Shown here: piece after piece, positions 34,452-45,918 of the stretch
Layout of the letters: every line of letters begins with the position of its first letter
How positions within the stretch are numbered: position 1 is the first letter of the stretch
NCBI RefSeq assembly: GCF_000719865.1
Contig: NZ_JOID01000011.1
Coordinates: forward strand, 124,001 to 188,000
Direction of reading: 5' to 3'
From: Streptomyces albus subsp. albus
GTDB taxonomy: Bacteria > Actinomycetota > Actinomycetes > Streptomycetales > Streptomycetaceae
DNA: 64,000 bases
The notes under the pieces: generated by a model
What the model was told of the DNA's origin: nothing
The model's input: only the letters and a program-made list of their open reading frames with translations
The model's database searches: none
Program-made: the position numbers and the translations under genes

Positions 34452-34889
34452 CCCGGTCCGGAGTCGACCCGGTCCGGAACCGAACCGATGCGGGAGTTGA
34501 AGCGGACGGGAGCCGGCCCGGAGCGGCCCGGGACGGGATCTGACCCGGCACGGAGCCGGCCCGAGACGGGAGTTGACCCCGACGGAAGCGGCCCGGCCCG
34601 GAGCTGACCGGACGGGAGCTGACCGGACGGGGGCTGACCGGACGGGAGTCGGCCGAAAAGGAGTCGGCCGAAAAGGAGTCGGCCGAACGGGAGTCGGCCG
34701 GACGGGAGTTGCTCCGGCCCGAAGCCGGCCCGTGCGGGAGCCGGCCCGTCACCGAGCCGTCCCGGCCCTGAGCTGCCCCGGACCGGGACCCTGCCCGCGG
34801 CGGCCCGGCCGCCGGGCCGCCCCGGCCGGTACGGTCCTGGTACACAGCGCACTGGACATGCCGGGGCCCGTGATCGGACAATCGGACCC
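34452..34889. other. 438-bp repeat-rich intergenic region downstream of the TetR gene
   Basis: Most of this stretch is built from degenerate units of the type CGGGAGTTGACCCGG, becoming a strict 15-nt array at 34601-34720. The frame is open on both strands only because the period is a multiple of three. No gene, signal or conserved motif was recognised. The FHA gene starts at its right edge. Confidence 0.6.
34601..34720. repeat. 15-nt tandem repeat, eight units
   Basis: Eight consecutive 15-nt units fill 34601-34720: GAGCTGACCGGACGG twice, GGGCTGACCGGACGG, GAGTCGGCCGAAAAG twice, then GAGTCGGCCGAACGG, GAGTCGGCCGGACGG and GAGTTGCTCCGGCCC. Looser copies extend left to about 34446. The array lies in the gap between the TetR and FHA genes. 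Two sub-families of units suggest stepwise expansion. Confidence 0.88.
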
Positions 34890-35459
34890 GTGACCTCCTC
34901 CCACGAGCTCCAGCCCTGGCCGGGCCCCGTCCCGCGAGGCCCCGCCCGGGTGTCGGACGCCGACCGGGACCGGGCGATCAGCCGTCTCCGGGAGGGCGCC
35001 GCGGAGGGACGGCTGTCCCAGGACACCTTCCTGCGGCGCATGGAGCTCGCCCTCGCGGCGCGCGGCCACGACGAACTGCGCGCCCTCACCGCGGATCTGC
35101 CCCACGAAAGCCGCTGGTCCCGTGCCGTGTTCGGCTCGGTGGCGGCCGTCTCCTCCTTCACCCTGCGGCTGCGCCGGGCCTGGCAGACCGAGCGGCTGCC
35201 CCGGCTGCTGCTCCCCGAGCCGGGCCCGCAGCCCCTGCGCATAGGCCGGGAACCGGCCAACGGCCTGCGGCTCGGCGACGAGACCGTCTCCCGCTTCCAC
35301 GCCGAGCTGGTCTCACGCGGCGGGATCTGGATCCTGCGTGACCTCGGCTCGGCCAACGGCACCTGCGTCAACGGCCGCCGGGTCACGGACACGGCCGTCG
35401 TGCACCCCGGCGACCAGGTCAGCTTCGGCCGCCTCAGCTTCCGCCTCGCCTCCCGCTGA
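34890..35459 (+). CDS. DUF1707 and FHA domain protein
   Basis: This 189-residue protein joins an N-terminal DUF1707 (about residues 20-72: RVSDADRDRAISRLREGAAE, LSQDTFLRRMELALAARGHD) to a C-terminal forkhead-associated domain (about 112-187). The FHA core motifs are all visible: LRIGREPANGLRL, VSRFHAELV, LRDLGSANGTCVNGRRV and HPGDQVSFG. FHA domains bind phosphothreonine peptides made by Ser/Thr kinases; no kinase gene is adjacent. There is no membrane segment. The GTG at 34890 was chosen. It is convergent with treY, with a hairpin between. Confidence 0.9.
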   Translation: MTSSHELQPWPGPVPRGPARVSDADRDRAISRLREGAAEGRLSQDTFLRRMELALAARGHDELRALTADLPHESRWSRAVFGSVAAVSSFTLRLRRAWQTERLPRLLLPEPGPQPLRIGREPANGLRLGDETVSRFHAELVSRGGIWILRDLGSANGTCVNGRRVTDTAVVHPGDQVSFGRLSFRLASR

Positions 35460-35491
35460 CGGGTCAGCGGCATCCGGCCCGGCGGCGCCCC

Positions 35492-35514
35492 CTGACCGGG
35501 CCGCGCCCGGTCAG
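35492..35514. terminator. bidirectional terminator between the FHA gene and treY
   Basis: CTGACCGGGC (35492-35501) and GCCCGGTCAG (35505-35514) pair perfectly over ten bases around the three-base loop CGC. It lies in the 102-base gap between convergent stops at 35459 and 35562. Confidence 0.75.
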
Positions 35515-35561
35515 CCCCCCCGGGGGAAGCCCCGGCCGCACCGGCACGCCGCCCCGGCTGC

Positions 35562-38168
35562 TCACACGCGGATCAGCAGCGCCACCGGCCACCGGTCCAG
35601 CAACTCCGCGAGAGCCACCGTCCCCTCGGCCTCCGCCCCGGTCAGCCGGTCCCGCCAGCGGCCCGGGGGCAGTGGCAGCCCCGTCGTCCGCCAGCCGCCC
35701 GAACGCTCCAGCAGCCGGGACAGCCGCGTCACGACCGTGACCGCCCGCCCGGAGCGGCCGAAGGCCACGCAGTGCTCCGCCGCCGGGCCCTCCGCGGCCA
35801 GCGGGTCATACGAGCCGGCGCGGCCGAACCAGTCCGGGTGCTCCCGGCGCAGCCGGAGGGCGGCGGCGGTGAGCCGCAGCTTCTCCTCCGGCAGACTCTG
35901 CGGCGGCCGCCCCTCGTCGAGGCCCGCCAGCGTCTCCGGGCGCGGACGGTACGGCGGCCGGTTGTCCGGGTCGACCAGCGCCCTGAACTCCCATTCGGTG
36001 CCCTGGTAGACGTCGGGGACGCCCGGCATCGTCAGATGGACGAGGGCGCCGCCGAGGATGTTCGCGCGGGCGTGCGCGCCCAGCGCGCGGGCGAAGGCCG
36101 CGGCCGCCGGGTGCGGCGGCCCGCAGGGGCCCGCCTCCGTGAACGCCCGTACGGCGTCCTCGTACGCCGGGTCCGGCTCGGTCCAGGTGGTCCGCAGCCC
36201 CGCCTCCCGGGCGGACTTCAGCACGGCCGGGACCAGCCGCTTTGCCGGCAGCGGCCCGGACAGCCCGTAGCCGAGGCCGAAGGCGGTCTGCCAGGCGGTC
36301 CACGCCAGCTGGGCGTCCGGCACGCCCGCGCCGCTCGCGCGCGCCGTCTCCTTGGTCAGCCGCTCCACCAGTTCCGCCCACTCCAGGGGCGCCTCCGACA
36401 GCAGCGCGATGCGCGCCCGGACGTCCGCGCTGCGCTTGGTGTCGTGCGTGGACAGCGCGGTGCCCGTCTCCGGCCAGTCGCGCTGCAGCCGCGCGCAGAA
36501 GGCGTGGAACTCCTCCGGGGACACGCCCGGCCGGTCCGGCTCGCCGCCCACCTCCGCCGCCGACAGCAGGGGCGTGTAGCGGTAGAAGGCGGTGTCCTCG
36601 GCCGACTTGGCGCGCAGCGCGGAGGAGGTCTGGGCGAACCGCGCGCAGAACTCCCGGTGGTCCGCGGAGTCCCCGGCGGTGCCGAGCGCCAGCTCGCGCA
36701 CCAGGTCCACCGCCTCGGCCTCCTCCGGTACGGCGAAGGCGGCCCGCGCCCCCTCGGCGGCCTGCCGGAGCATCGCCGCGTCCCGCTCCGGCACGGCCTT
36801 CCCCGGGGCCGTGTACGGCCGGTAGACGGGGACGCGCAGCAGCAGTTCCCGGATCGCGGTGCGCAGCGCCCAGGGGGCGTGGTCGGGCGGGGCGGGCGCC
36901 GTCTCGCAGATCCGTGCGGCCGCGCGGGTCAGCGCCGCCACCTCGGCGGCCAGCTCGTGCTCCACCACCTCGCGCGCGGCCCGCGCGGCCGTGGCCGTCC
37001 ACTCGCCGCCCAGATCGGCGGGGGCGCCGGTGAACTCCCGGTGCAGCGCGTCGAGTTCGCGGGCGCCTGCGGGGTCCGTGAACAGGCCGTCGGCCCGGCG
37101 CAGCGCGTCGTACCCGGTGGTGCCCGCGACGGGCCAGCTCCCCGGCAGCTCCTCCTCGCCGGTCAGGATCTTCTCCACCACCGTCCAGCAGCCGCCGGAG
37201 GCGTCCCGGAGCCGCCGCAGATAGCCCTCCGGGTCGGCCAGCCCGTCCGGGTGGTCGACGCGCAGGCCCTGGACGACCCCGTCGCGCAGCAGCCGCAGCA
37301 CGGTCGCGTGGGTGGCGCCGAACACGGCCGGGTCCTGCACCCGCACCCCGATCAGCCCCGAAATGGTGAAGAACCGCCGGTAGTTGAGCTCCGTGCGGGC
37401 CAGCCGCCACCAGGCCGGCCGGTACCACTGGGCGGCCACCAGCTCGGGCAGCGGCAGCCGCTCCGTCCCCGGCCGCACGGGGAACACGTGATCGAAATAG
37501 CGCAGCACATACCCGGCGCCCTCCCCGCTCGCCGCCCCGGCGCCCGCCGTGCCCTCCGCCCCGCTTCCCGCCCCGCTCTCCGCCCCGTCCTCCCGTTCGA
37601 GCCGGAAGTGCCGCAGTTCCCGGTCCAGCCGGCCGCCGAGGACCGGCAGGAGTATCCGCCCGCGACGCGCGCCGGGGGCGCCCGGGGCCCCGGCCTCCCA
37701 GTCGATGTCGAACCAGCGGGCGTAGGGCGAGCCGGGCCCGTCGCGCAGCACGCTCCACAGCGCCCGGTTCAGCCGCTCCGGCACGGGGACGGCCATGTGG
37801 TTCGGCACGATGTCCAGGACGATGCCCATCCCGTGGGTGCGCGCGGTGGCCGCCAGCCGCCGCAGCCCCGCCTCGCCGCCCAGCTCGGCCCGCACGGCGG
37901 AGTGGTCCACCACGTCGTAGCCGTGGCCGGAGCCCGGTACGGCCTCCAGCACGGGCGAGAGATGCAGATGGGAGACGCCGAGCGCGGCGAGATGGGGCAC
38001 GGCGGCCTCGGCCGCGGCGAAGGGGAAGTCCGGCTGGATCTGCAGCCGGTAGGTCGCGGTCGGCACGGCGCCGGCCGCGGCGGACGGTGGGGCGCCCGGC
38101 GCGGTCTTCTCGCCGGCGTGCGCGGTGGCGGACGGTTCCGGGGGCGGCGCGAGCGGCTCGGAAGTCAT
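35562..38168 (-). CDS. treY: malto-oligosyltrehalose synthase
   Basis: This 868-residue GH13 enzyme isomerises the reducing end of maltodextrins to a trehalosyl unit, the substrate of TreZ. Motifs include TYRLQIQPDFPFAAAEAAVP, VLEAVPGSGHGYDVVDHSAV and IVLDIVPNHMAV. The catalytic stretches are LRVDHPDGLADPEGYL (nucleophile Asp), CWTVVEKILTGEEELPGSW (acid/base Glu) and ALSTHDTKRSADVRARI. The Ala/Pro-rich first 45 residues are disordered. The ATG at 38168 was chosen. glgX lies 127 bases upstream on the same strand, so glgX-treY probably form a glycogen-to-trehalose operon, with treZ further down. Confidence 0.95.
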   Translation of the reverse strand: MTSEPLAPPPEPSATAHAGEKTAPGAPPSAAAGAVPTATYRLQIQPDFPFAAAEAAVPHLAALGVSHLHLSPVLEAVPGSGHGYDVVDHSAVRAELGGEAGLRRLAATARTHGMGIVLDIVPNHMAVPVPERLNRALWSVLRDGPGSPYARWFDIDWEAGAPGAPGARRGRILLPVLGGRLDRELRHFRLEREDGAESGAGSGAEGTAGAGAASGEGAGYVLRYFDHVFPVRPGTERLPLPELVAAQWYRPAWWRLARTELNYRRFFTISGLIGVRVQDPAVFGATHATVLRLLRDGVVQGLRVDHPDGLADPEGYLRRLRDASGGCWTVVEKILTGEEELPGSWPVAGTTGYDALRRADGLFTDPAGARELDALHREFTGAPADLGGEWTATAARAAREVVEHELAAEVAALTRAAARICETAPAPPDHAPWALRTAIRELLLRVPVYRPYTAPGKAVPERDAAMLRQAAEGARAAFAVPEEAEAVDLVRELALGTAGDSADHREFCARFAQTSSALRAKSAEDTAFYRYTPLLSAAEVGGEPDRPGVSPEEFHAFCARLQRDWPETGTALSTHDTKRSADVRARIALLSEAPLEWAELVERLTKETARASGAGVPDAQLAWTAWQTAFGLGYGLSGPLPAKRLVPAVLKSAREAGLRTTWTEPDPAYEDAVRAFTEAGPCGPPHPAAAAFARALGAHARANILGGALVHLTMPGVPDVYQGTEWEFRALVDPDNRPPYRPRPETLAGLDEGRPPQSLPEEKLRLTAAALRLRREHPDWFGRAGSYDPLAAEGPAAEHCVAFGRSGRAVTVVTRLSRLLERSGGWRTTGLPLPPGRWRDRLTGAEAEGTVALAELLDRWPVALLIRV

Positions 38169-38295
38169 GGCAAGGATGTACCCGGACGGACGCCTGCCGT
38201 GCCTGCTGAACGGCGCATCCGGGCCACCCCGGACCACCCCGGCCCGTTGCGCCGTCCGGGTGAGCAGGCGTGGACCGGCCGGGTCCGGCGACGGC

Positions 38296-40548
<2,253 letters not shown>

Positions 40549-40907
40549 GATGTCGACTCTTCCACTCCGGATCCGGGCTCCGCGGGACGGGATGACCCCG
40601 GCAGGAGAGGAATCCTCGCCCAACCAGCGGTGCGCCGGGGCGCTTTCGTCGGAACTCTCGCGAAAAGGGGGCATCCTCCCAACGGTTTCTCCTCGTCCTC
40701 CGGCCGGGGCGTTCCGCTCCCTATGCTGTTTTACAGGGGAAAACCAGGACAGCCGGGCAAGCGGGGTCCATGACGCGCCGTTGTCCTCCGGCGTGGCGGA
40801 CCGTCATCGATCCCTCACGCTTCCCACCGGGGTTCCGGGTGCACCGGCTCCCGCGCACACAGTAGGCTCCGGTGATCGAAGACCCGGGGGCGGAAGGCGG
40901 TGCGCAG
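40549..40907. other. divergent promoter region between glgX and the SAV2148-family gene
   Basis: This 359-base gap has no gene. Around 40715-40755 GC drops sharply (cctatgctgttttacagggg, then aaaaccagg) and TGTTTT...AAAACCA forms a loose inverted repeat. A plus-strand -10-like TATGCT occurs at about 40720. These are likely promoter elements for one or both genes, but no confident -35/-10 pair could be set. Confidence 0.45.
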
Positions 40908-42146
40908 GTGAGCTCGGGCGGGTTGGAGCTGCCACCTGGTGACAGTGGTCAGGACGGCGGCGCCGCGGACGTCCCTCCCGGCGCGGTGTCCCTGGCCCGG
41001 CCGATGGAGATCGGGGCGGAGCTGGACTGGGGCCCCGACGCCTGGAACGAGGTGCGGACACGCGCCCGCCGGGCCGGACGGGCCTACATATGGCTGAATC
41101 TGGTCGAGCAGCGGCTGCGCGCGGTCGTCGCCGCGGTCCTCCGGCCGATCTACGAACCGGTGCACGGCGACGAGTGGGTGGTGGCCGCCGCCGGCCCCGC
41201 GGGGCACGAATGGGTGCAGCGCGCCGTCGCCGTCCGCGAGGTCAGCCGGCGGAAGGGCTATCTGCTCGACCCGGCCGACGACAACGTCCTCAGCTTTCTG
41301 ACCCTGCCGCAGCTGCGCGAGCTGATGGTGCAGCACTGGCCGTGTTTCGAGCCGTATCTGGACGACCGCCGCGATCTCGAACTGGCCCTGGACGAGCTGG
41401 AGGTGGCGCGCAACGTCGTCTCCCGCAACCGGGCCCTGTCCGAGGCCGTCCTGGCGCAGGCCGAGCGGGCCTCCGCCCGGCTGCTGCGGATCCTGGGCAC
41501 CGGGGCCGGCGCCCCGTCCTCCGACCGGCTGCCCGTCGACGCCGTGGAGGACCTGGTCGGCGACCGCTACGCGGACGTCGTCGGCGTCCACCCGGACCGG
41601 GTCCGGCTGCAGCGGCAGCTGCCCGCCGAGGACCTCTTCGGCGGCGCCCGCCGGCTCGACGGGATCGGCATCGGGCTCAACCTGCTCGTGCAGAACTACT
41701 CCGGGCGGCGGCTCGTGCGCCTCGCCGAGGCCGGCTGCCGCACCCGCCTGCTCTTCCTCAACCCGGCCAGCAGCGCCGTGCGCCGCCGCGAGCGCGAACT
41801 CGGCCTGAAGAAGAACGAATTGAGCCGCTCCGTCGAGATGAACATCCTGCACATGCGGCGGGTGCGGGCGAGGCTGCGGGACACCGGCGCCTTCCAGATC
41901 AACGTGTTCGACGAGACCCCGCGCTTCACGGCCTACCTCGTCAACGGCGACGGCTCCGACGGCCTGGCGGTGGTGCAGCCCTATCTGCGCCGCGCGCGGG
42001 GCATGGAGGCGCCCGTGTTCGTGCTGCGCGGTGGGCGGCGGCAGACGCTGCGGGAGGACGGCGGGAAGGAGCGGGAGGCCGGACTGTTCGACACCTACCG
42101 CGAGGAGTTCGAGAGCGCCTGGGCCGACTCCCGGCCGGTGTCCTGA
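40908..42146 (+). CDS. SAV2148 family HEPN-domain protein
   Basis: This 412-residue protein is recognised as the Streptomyces SAV2148 family. It begins VSSGGLELPPGD, then VPPGAVSLARPMEIGAELDW. Conserved blocks include AYIWLNLVEQRLRAVVAAVL, EVSRRKGYLLDPADDNVLSF, LDELEVARNVVSRNRALSEA (HEPN-like helical region), ADVVGVHPDRVRLQRQLPAE and ELSRSVEMNILHMRRVRARL. HEPN domains are often RNases or nucleotide binders, but no R-x4-6-H catalytic motif stands out and the function is unknown. GTG at 40908 with GGAAGG upstream was preferred over GTG 40872. Its strong conservation suggests a housekeeping role. Confidence 0.86.
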   Translation: MSSGGLELPPGDSGQDGGAADVPPGAVSLARPMEIGAELDWGPDAWNEVRTRARRAGRAYIWLNLVEQRLRAVVAAVLRPIYEPVHGDEWVVAAAGPAGHEWVQRAVAVREVSRRKGYLLDPADDNVLSFLTLPQLRELMVQHWPCFEPYLDDRRDLELALDELEVARNVVSRNRALSEAVLAQAERASARLLRILGTGAGAPSSDRLPVDAVEDLVGDRYADVVGVHPDRVRLQRQLPAEDLFGGARRLDGIGIGLNLLVQNYSGRRLVRLAEAGCRTRLLFLNPASSAVRRRERELGLKKNELSRSVEMNILHMRRVRARLRDTGAFQINVFDETPRFTAYLVNGDGSDGLAVVQPYLRRARGMEAPVFVLRGGRRQTLREDGGKEREAGLFDTYREEFESAWADSRPVS

Positions 42147-42285
42147 GCTCCGCGCCGGCCGCGCCGGCGGCCGCGTCCCCGGCCGGCCCGCGGCCATCGG
42201 CACCGCTCCCGCGCACGGCCGTGTTGTCAGTGGCCGGTGGGAGAGTGGAGCACATCGGGGGACGCACAACAGAAGGAGAGCCGTC

Positions 42286-43056
42286 ATGGGGTGGCACCGG
42301 GAAGCGCTGATCGGGTTCGACCTGGAGACGACGGGCACCGACATCGAGACGGACCGCATCGTGACGGCGGCGCTCGCGGAGCTGACGCCGGACGGCCGGC
42401 CCGGTCCGGTGCGGACCTGGCTGCTCGACCCGGGCATCCCGGTGCCCGAGGAGGCCGCCGCGATCCACGGCATCACCACCGAACGCGCCGTGCGGCACGG
42501 CCTGCCCGCCGCCGAGGGCGTGGCGGAGATCGTCGCGGCCGTCGCCGAAGTCCTGCGCTCGGGACGGCCCCTGGCCGTCATGAACGCCCGCTACGACCTC
42601 TCCCTGCTGGACCGGGAGTGCCGGCGGCACGGCATCCCCCCGCTCGCGGCCCGGCTCGGCCGCGAGCCGGGCCCGGTGATCGACCCGCTGGTCCTCGACA
42701 AGCACGTGGACCGCTACCGCAAGGGCAAGCGCACCCTGCAGGCGCTCTGCGCGCACTACGCGGTGCCGCTGACGGGGGCTCACGACGCCGGGGCGGACGC
42801 CTTCGCGGCCGCCGGTGTCGCCGCGTGCATCGGCCGGCGTCACGCCTCGGTCGGCTCCCTGGAACCGGCGGCGCTCCACGATCTCCAGATACGGGCCGCG
42901 GCGGACCAGGCGGCCTCCTTCCAGCGCTATCTGCGCCGGACTTCCGATCCGCGGGCGTACGTCGAGGGGGCCTGGCCGCTGATACCCGCTCAGCGGGAGC
43001 GCGTGGGCGGGCGCGTACCGGGCGGCGGCGCGAAGCCGGGCGGCGCGGGGGCCTGA
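42286..43056 (+). CDS. DnaQ-like 3'-5' exonuclease
   Basis: This 256-residue DEDDh exonuclease has Exo I at the N-terminus (IGFDLETTGTDIETDRIVTA; Asp12, Glu14). Exo II is AVMNARYDLSLLDRECRRHG. The Exo III region is THDAGADAFAAAGVAA-like (GAHDAGADAFAAAGVAACIG), with the family His and Asp. Such stand-alone proteins degrade ssDNA or RNA ends or resemble DNA polymerase III epsilon. The ATG at 42286 is preceded by AGAAGGAGAG. It is 139 bases after the HEPN gene in the same direction and convergent with a phosphotransferase gene. Confidence 0.9.
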   Translation: MGWHREALIGFDLETTGTDIETDRIVTAALAELTPDGRPGPVRTWLLDPGIPVPEEAAAIHGITTERAVRHGLPAAEGVAEIVAAVAEVLRSGRPLAVMNARYDLSLLDRECRRHGIPPLAARLGREPGPVIDPLVLDKHVDRYRKGKRTLQALCAHYAVPLTGAHDAGADAFAAAGVAACIGRRHASVGSLEPAALHDLQIRAAADQAASFQRYLRRTSDPRAYVEGAWPLIPAQRERVGGRVPGGGAKPGGAGA

Positions 43057-43115
43057 CGCCCCCGATTCGTCCGGTGGCTGCCGTCCGTCCGGCTTCCGCG
43101 GACCACCCGGTGCGG

Positions 43116-44024
43116 TCAGAAGGGGTGCCAGCGGACCTCCTGGTCGCCCTCGCGCAGTGAGGCGACCCGGCGGCGGAACTCCGCCAGCGCCGCCGGGCTG
43201 CCCGGTGCGCTCTGGGCGACCCAGGCGCAGCTGGCCGTCTCCCGGGCGCCGCGCAGCAGGGCGCAGCCGTCCCACTCCCGCACATCCCAGCCGTAGCCGC
43301 GGGTGAAGGCCGTGTACTCCTCGGCCGGGAGGCCGTAGCGGTCCCGGGAGAGGGCCATCACCACCAGGTCGTGCTCGCGCAGATCGTGGGAGAAGGTCTC
43401 CAGGTCGACGAGCACGGGGCCGTCCGGGCCGATGTGCACATTGCGGGGGAGCGCGTCGCCGTGGATCGGGCCGGGCGCCAGCCGGGGCACCAGCCCGGCC
43501 GCGGCCTCCGCGAACCGGTCGCGGCGCTCCCGCAGATAGGCGGCGTCGGCCGGGTCGATCGCGTCGCCCGCGAGCCGCAGCCAGCGCTCGACGCCGCCCA
43601 GCAGATCACGGCGCGGCAGGGGAAAGGGGGGATCGGGCAGGGCGTGCACCATCTTCAGCAGCTCCGCGAGGTCGGCGGCCCGGGCGGGCCGGACGGCCTC
43701 CGGCAGCCGGTACCAGTACGTCACCGGGTGGCCGTCCACGAGCCGCGCCTCCGGCTCGGCGGGCCGCACGGACGGCAGGTTCTGCTTGGCGAGCCAGTGG
43801 GCGATACCCAGTTCGCGGCGCGCCCGGTCGAGCAGTTCGGGGCTGCGGCCGATCTTGACGACCGGTCCCTCGTCGCCCAGCGCCAGGACGGCGTTCTCGC
43901 CGAAGGCGATCAGCGGCGCGTCGGCCGCCGCGCCGGGATGCCCGGCGGCGGCCAGCACCTCCCGTGCCCGGTGCTCGCTGAACACCGCTGCCGCGGCTCC
44001 CGGTCCCGCTGCTGCCTCCGGCAC
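43116..44024 (-). CDS. aminoglycoside phosphotransferase (APH)-like kinase
   Basis: This 302-residue protein has the APH/choline-kinase fold. The N-lobe ATP-anchoring segment is GDEGPVVKIGRSPELLDRAR, the hinge region follows, the catalytic loop is GPIHGDALPRNVHIGPDGP, and the metal-binding motif is VLVDLETFSHDLREHD. The substrate is unknown; many such proteins phosphorylate metabolites rather than antibiotics. The GTG at 44024 starts just before the folded region, and the frame is open up to 44228, so the true N-terminus is uncertain. It lies next to, and divergent from, a macrolide-type glycosyltransferase, so a role in antibiotic tolerance is conceivable. Confidence 0.8.
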   Translation of the reverse strand: MPEAAAGPGAAAAVFSEHRAREVLAAAGHPGAAADAPLIAFGENAVLALGDEGPVVKIGRSPELLDRARRELGIAHWLAKQNLPSVRPAEPEARLVDGHPVTYWYRLPEAVRPARAADLAELLKMVHALPDPPFPLPRRDLLGGVERWLRLAGDAIDPADAAYLRERRDRFAEAAAGLVPRLAPGPIHGDALPRNVHIGPDGPVLVDLETFSHDLREHDLVVMALSRDRYGLPAEEYTAFTRGYGWDVREWDGCALLRGARETASCAWVAQSAPGSPAALAEFRRRVASLREGDQEVRWHPF

Positions 44025-44535
44025 TGTGGCCTCCGCTGATGGTGTCGTGGTGCGATCGTGCGGCTGTGCGGTGGCATTCTCCCAGTTCCGGAGGGAGCCC
44101 CGGCGCCGCCGGGGGCGGGGTGCGGGCCGGAGCGTTCCGCCCGGCGCGGTGCCGGGGCCGCCCGGCACCGCGTTCCGCGTCGGGTGGCACGGTGATCCCG
44201 GCCGATCCCGGCCGATCCCGGCCGACACCCCCGGCCTGTCGGGGGCTCGCCCCCGATCCGAAGCAGGCCGCCGGCTTCAGGAAGGGCCTGGCCGCGCAGG
44301 TGCCGCTGGGCCGGCTCGTGCGCCCGAAGGCCGGGCCTGCCGCTCTGGCGCGCGCCTTCCGCCGTCCGGGCGCGTAAATCATTAAACGATACGTGCCGTC
44401 TCGCGTACGGTGGCTCCCGGCCGGTCCCCGGCGTCCGCGGCCGAGCGGGCCCGGGCCGTCGCCCACCGTCCCCCGCGCCATCCCGTGTCCCCCGCGGGCC
44501 GGCCCCGTACGCCATCGCCCGAGGAGTTCGCGTCC
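44025..44535. other. 511-bp divergent region between the APH-like and glycosyltransferase genes
   Basis: No gene was recognised. It is GC-rich except for a short AT-rich pocket at 44370-44395 that probably holds promoter/operator elements. Near 44190-44215 a nine-base unit (CCGATCCCG / GGCCGATCC) is repeated about three times. The glycosyltransferase SD (GAGGAG at 44521) lies at the right edge. Confidence 0.5.
44378..44390. promoter_or_regulatory. AT-rich quasi-palindrome upstream of the glycosyltransferase gene
   Basis: ATCATTAAACGAT is a 13-base imperfect inverted repeat (one mismatched pair) inside the only AT-rich pocket of the intergenic region, about 150 bases before the glycosyltransferase start. 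It could be an operator or part of a promoter. No matching regulator gene is adjacent. Confidence 0.4.
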
Positions 44536-45741
44536 ATGCGCCATGAACCAGCCCATATCGCCATGTTCGGCATCGCCGCCCACGGCCACGTCAACCCCAG
44601 CCTGGAGGTCATCCGCGAACTGGCCGCCCGCGGCCACCGGGTCACCTACGCCATCCCGCCCGCCTTCGCGGACCTCGTCGCCGGTGCGGGGGCCGAGCCC
44701 CGCACCTACACCTCCACCCTCCCTCTGGACGAGGACCCGGACGCCTGGGGCACGGAACTCCTGGACAACGTGGAGCCGTTCCTCCACGACGCGATCCAGG
44801 CGCTGCCGCAGCAGCTCGCCGTCTACGACGGCGACGAACCGGACCTGGTGCTGCACGACATCGGGGCCTACCCGGCACCCGTCCTCGCCCACCGCTGGGG
44901 CGTGCCCGCCGTCCAGCTCTCCCCGTGCATGGTCGCCTGGGAGGGGTACGAGGAGGTGGCCGAGCAGATGTGGGCACCGGTGCGGGAGACGCCGCGCGGC
45001 CGGGCCTACTTCGCGCGGTACCGCGCCTGGCTCGACGAGCACGGCATGACGCACACCGATCCCGACCGGCTGATCGGCCGGCCCCGGCGCTGCATCGCCC
45101 TGATCCCGCGCGCGATGCAGCCCGAGGCGGACCGCGTGGACCCCGCCGTGTACACCTTCACCGGGCCCTGTCTGGGGGACCGGTCCCACCAGGGCACCTG
45201 GCGGCGACCGGCGGACGCGGAGAAGGTGCTGCTGATCTCGCTCGGTTCGGCCTTCACCAAGGAGCCCGCCTTCTACCGCCGGTGCGTCGAGGCGTTCGGC
45301 GGCCTGGACGGCTGGCACGTCGTCCTGCAGATCGGCAAGTTCACCGACGAGGCCGAGCTGGGCGAGGTGCCGGCCAACATCGAAGTGCACCGCTGGATTC
45401 CGCAGCTCGCCGTCCTCCGGCAGGCCGACGTCTTCGTCACCCACGCCGGGATGGGCAGCTCCCAGGAAGGGCTGGCCTGCGGGGTTCCCCTGCTCGCCGT
45501 ACCGCAGGCGGCCGACCAGTTCATGAACGCCGATCTGATCGAGCGGATCGGCGTGGGCCGGCATCTGCCCAAGGAGGAAGCCACCGCCGGACGGCTGCGG
45601 GAGCAGGTGCTCGCCCTCGCGGACGACCGCGCGGTCCGGGAACGCTGCGCGGCCGTACAGCGGGAAGTGGCCGCCGAGGGCGGCACGGCCCGGGCCGCCG
45701 ACCTCATCGAGGCGGAGCTCCCCGGCGCCGCCCGCTCCTGA
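44536..45741 (+). CDS. macrolide-type glycosyltransferase (OleD/Mgt family)
   Basis: This 401-residue GT1-family enzyme resembles OleD/Mgt macrolide-inactivating glycosyltransferases. The N-terminal acceptor domain begins [20 protein letters not shown], with the probable catalytic-base His in AHGHVNP. The C-terminal UDP-sugar domain has [41 protein letters not shown] and the donor motif [20 protein letters not shown]. Family members glucosylate macrolides and flavonoids with UDP-glucose. The ATG at 44536 follows GAGGAG at 44521. Its substrate in this strain is unknown; self-protection or detoxification is likely. Confidence 0.88.
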   Translation: MRHEPAHIAMFGIAAHGHVNPSLEVIRELAARGHRVTYAIPPAFADLVAGAGAEPRTYTSTLPLDEDPDAWGTELLDNVEPFLHDAIQALPQQLAVYDGDEPDLVLHDIGAYPAPVLAHRWGVPAVQLSPCMVAWEGYEEVAEQMWAPVRETPRGRAYFARYRAWLDEHGMTHTDPDRLIGRPRRCIALIPRAMQPEADRVDPAVYTFTGPCLGDRSHQGTWRRPADAEKVLLISLGSAFTKEPAFYRRCVEAFGGLDGWHVVLQIGKFTDEAELGEVPANIEVHRWIPQLAVLRQADVFVTHAGMGSSQEGLACGVPLLAVPQAADQFMNADLIERIGVGRHLPKEEATAGRLREQVLALADDRAVRERCAAVQREVAAEGGTARAADLIEAELPGAARS

Positions 45742-45796
45742 CCGCCGTCGACCCGCTCCGTGCGGATACACCGCCGTGCGAAGCCTGACGCAGCCA

Positions 45797-45835
45797 TTGA
45801 CAAGGACACCCAAGACGACCCTTACCGGTGGGTAA
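45797..45835 (+). promoter_or_regulatory. promoter-like region with inverted repeat upstream of the CDP-alcohol phosphatidyltransferase gene
   Basis: TTGACA, a perfect -35 box, lies at 45797-45802. Downstream, TTACC (45822-45826) and GGTAA (45831-45835) form a five-base inverted repeat with four bases between, in the -10 region. The -10 box itself is not clear (CTTACC at 18-19 bases). About 85 bases of relatively AT-rich leader precede the ATG. Confidence 0.45.
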
Positions 45836-45918
45836 AGGTTGTACGGCGCTCATCTTGTTCTTTGGGTGGCGGGATTCTTAACGTCAGGTGAACACCCACC
45901 CGGACAAGAGAGTTCACC

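Noticed and set aside
34446..34881. Minus-strand open frame over the 15-nt repeats with repeated Ser-Ala-Asp motifs
   Set aside because: The pattern is simply the translation of a 15-nt DNA repeat; no start signal or folded domain is present.
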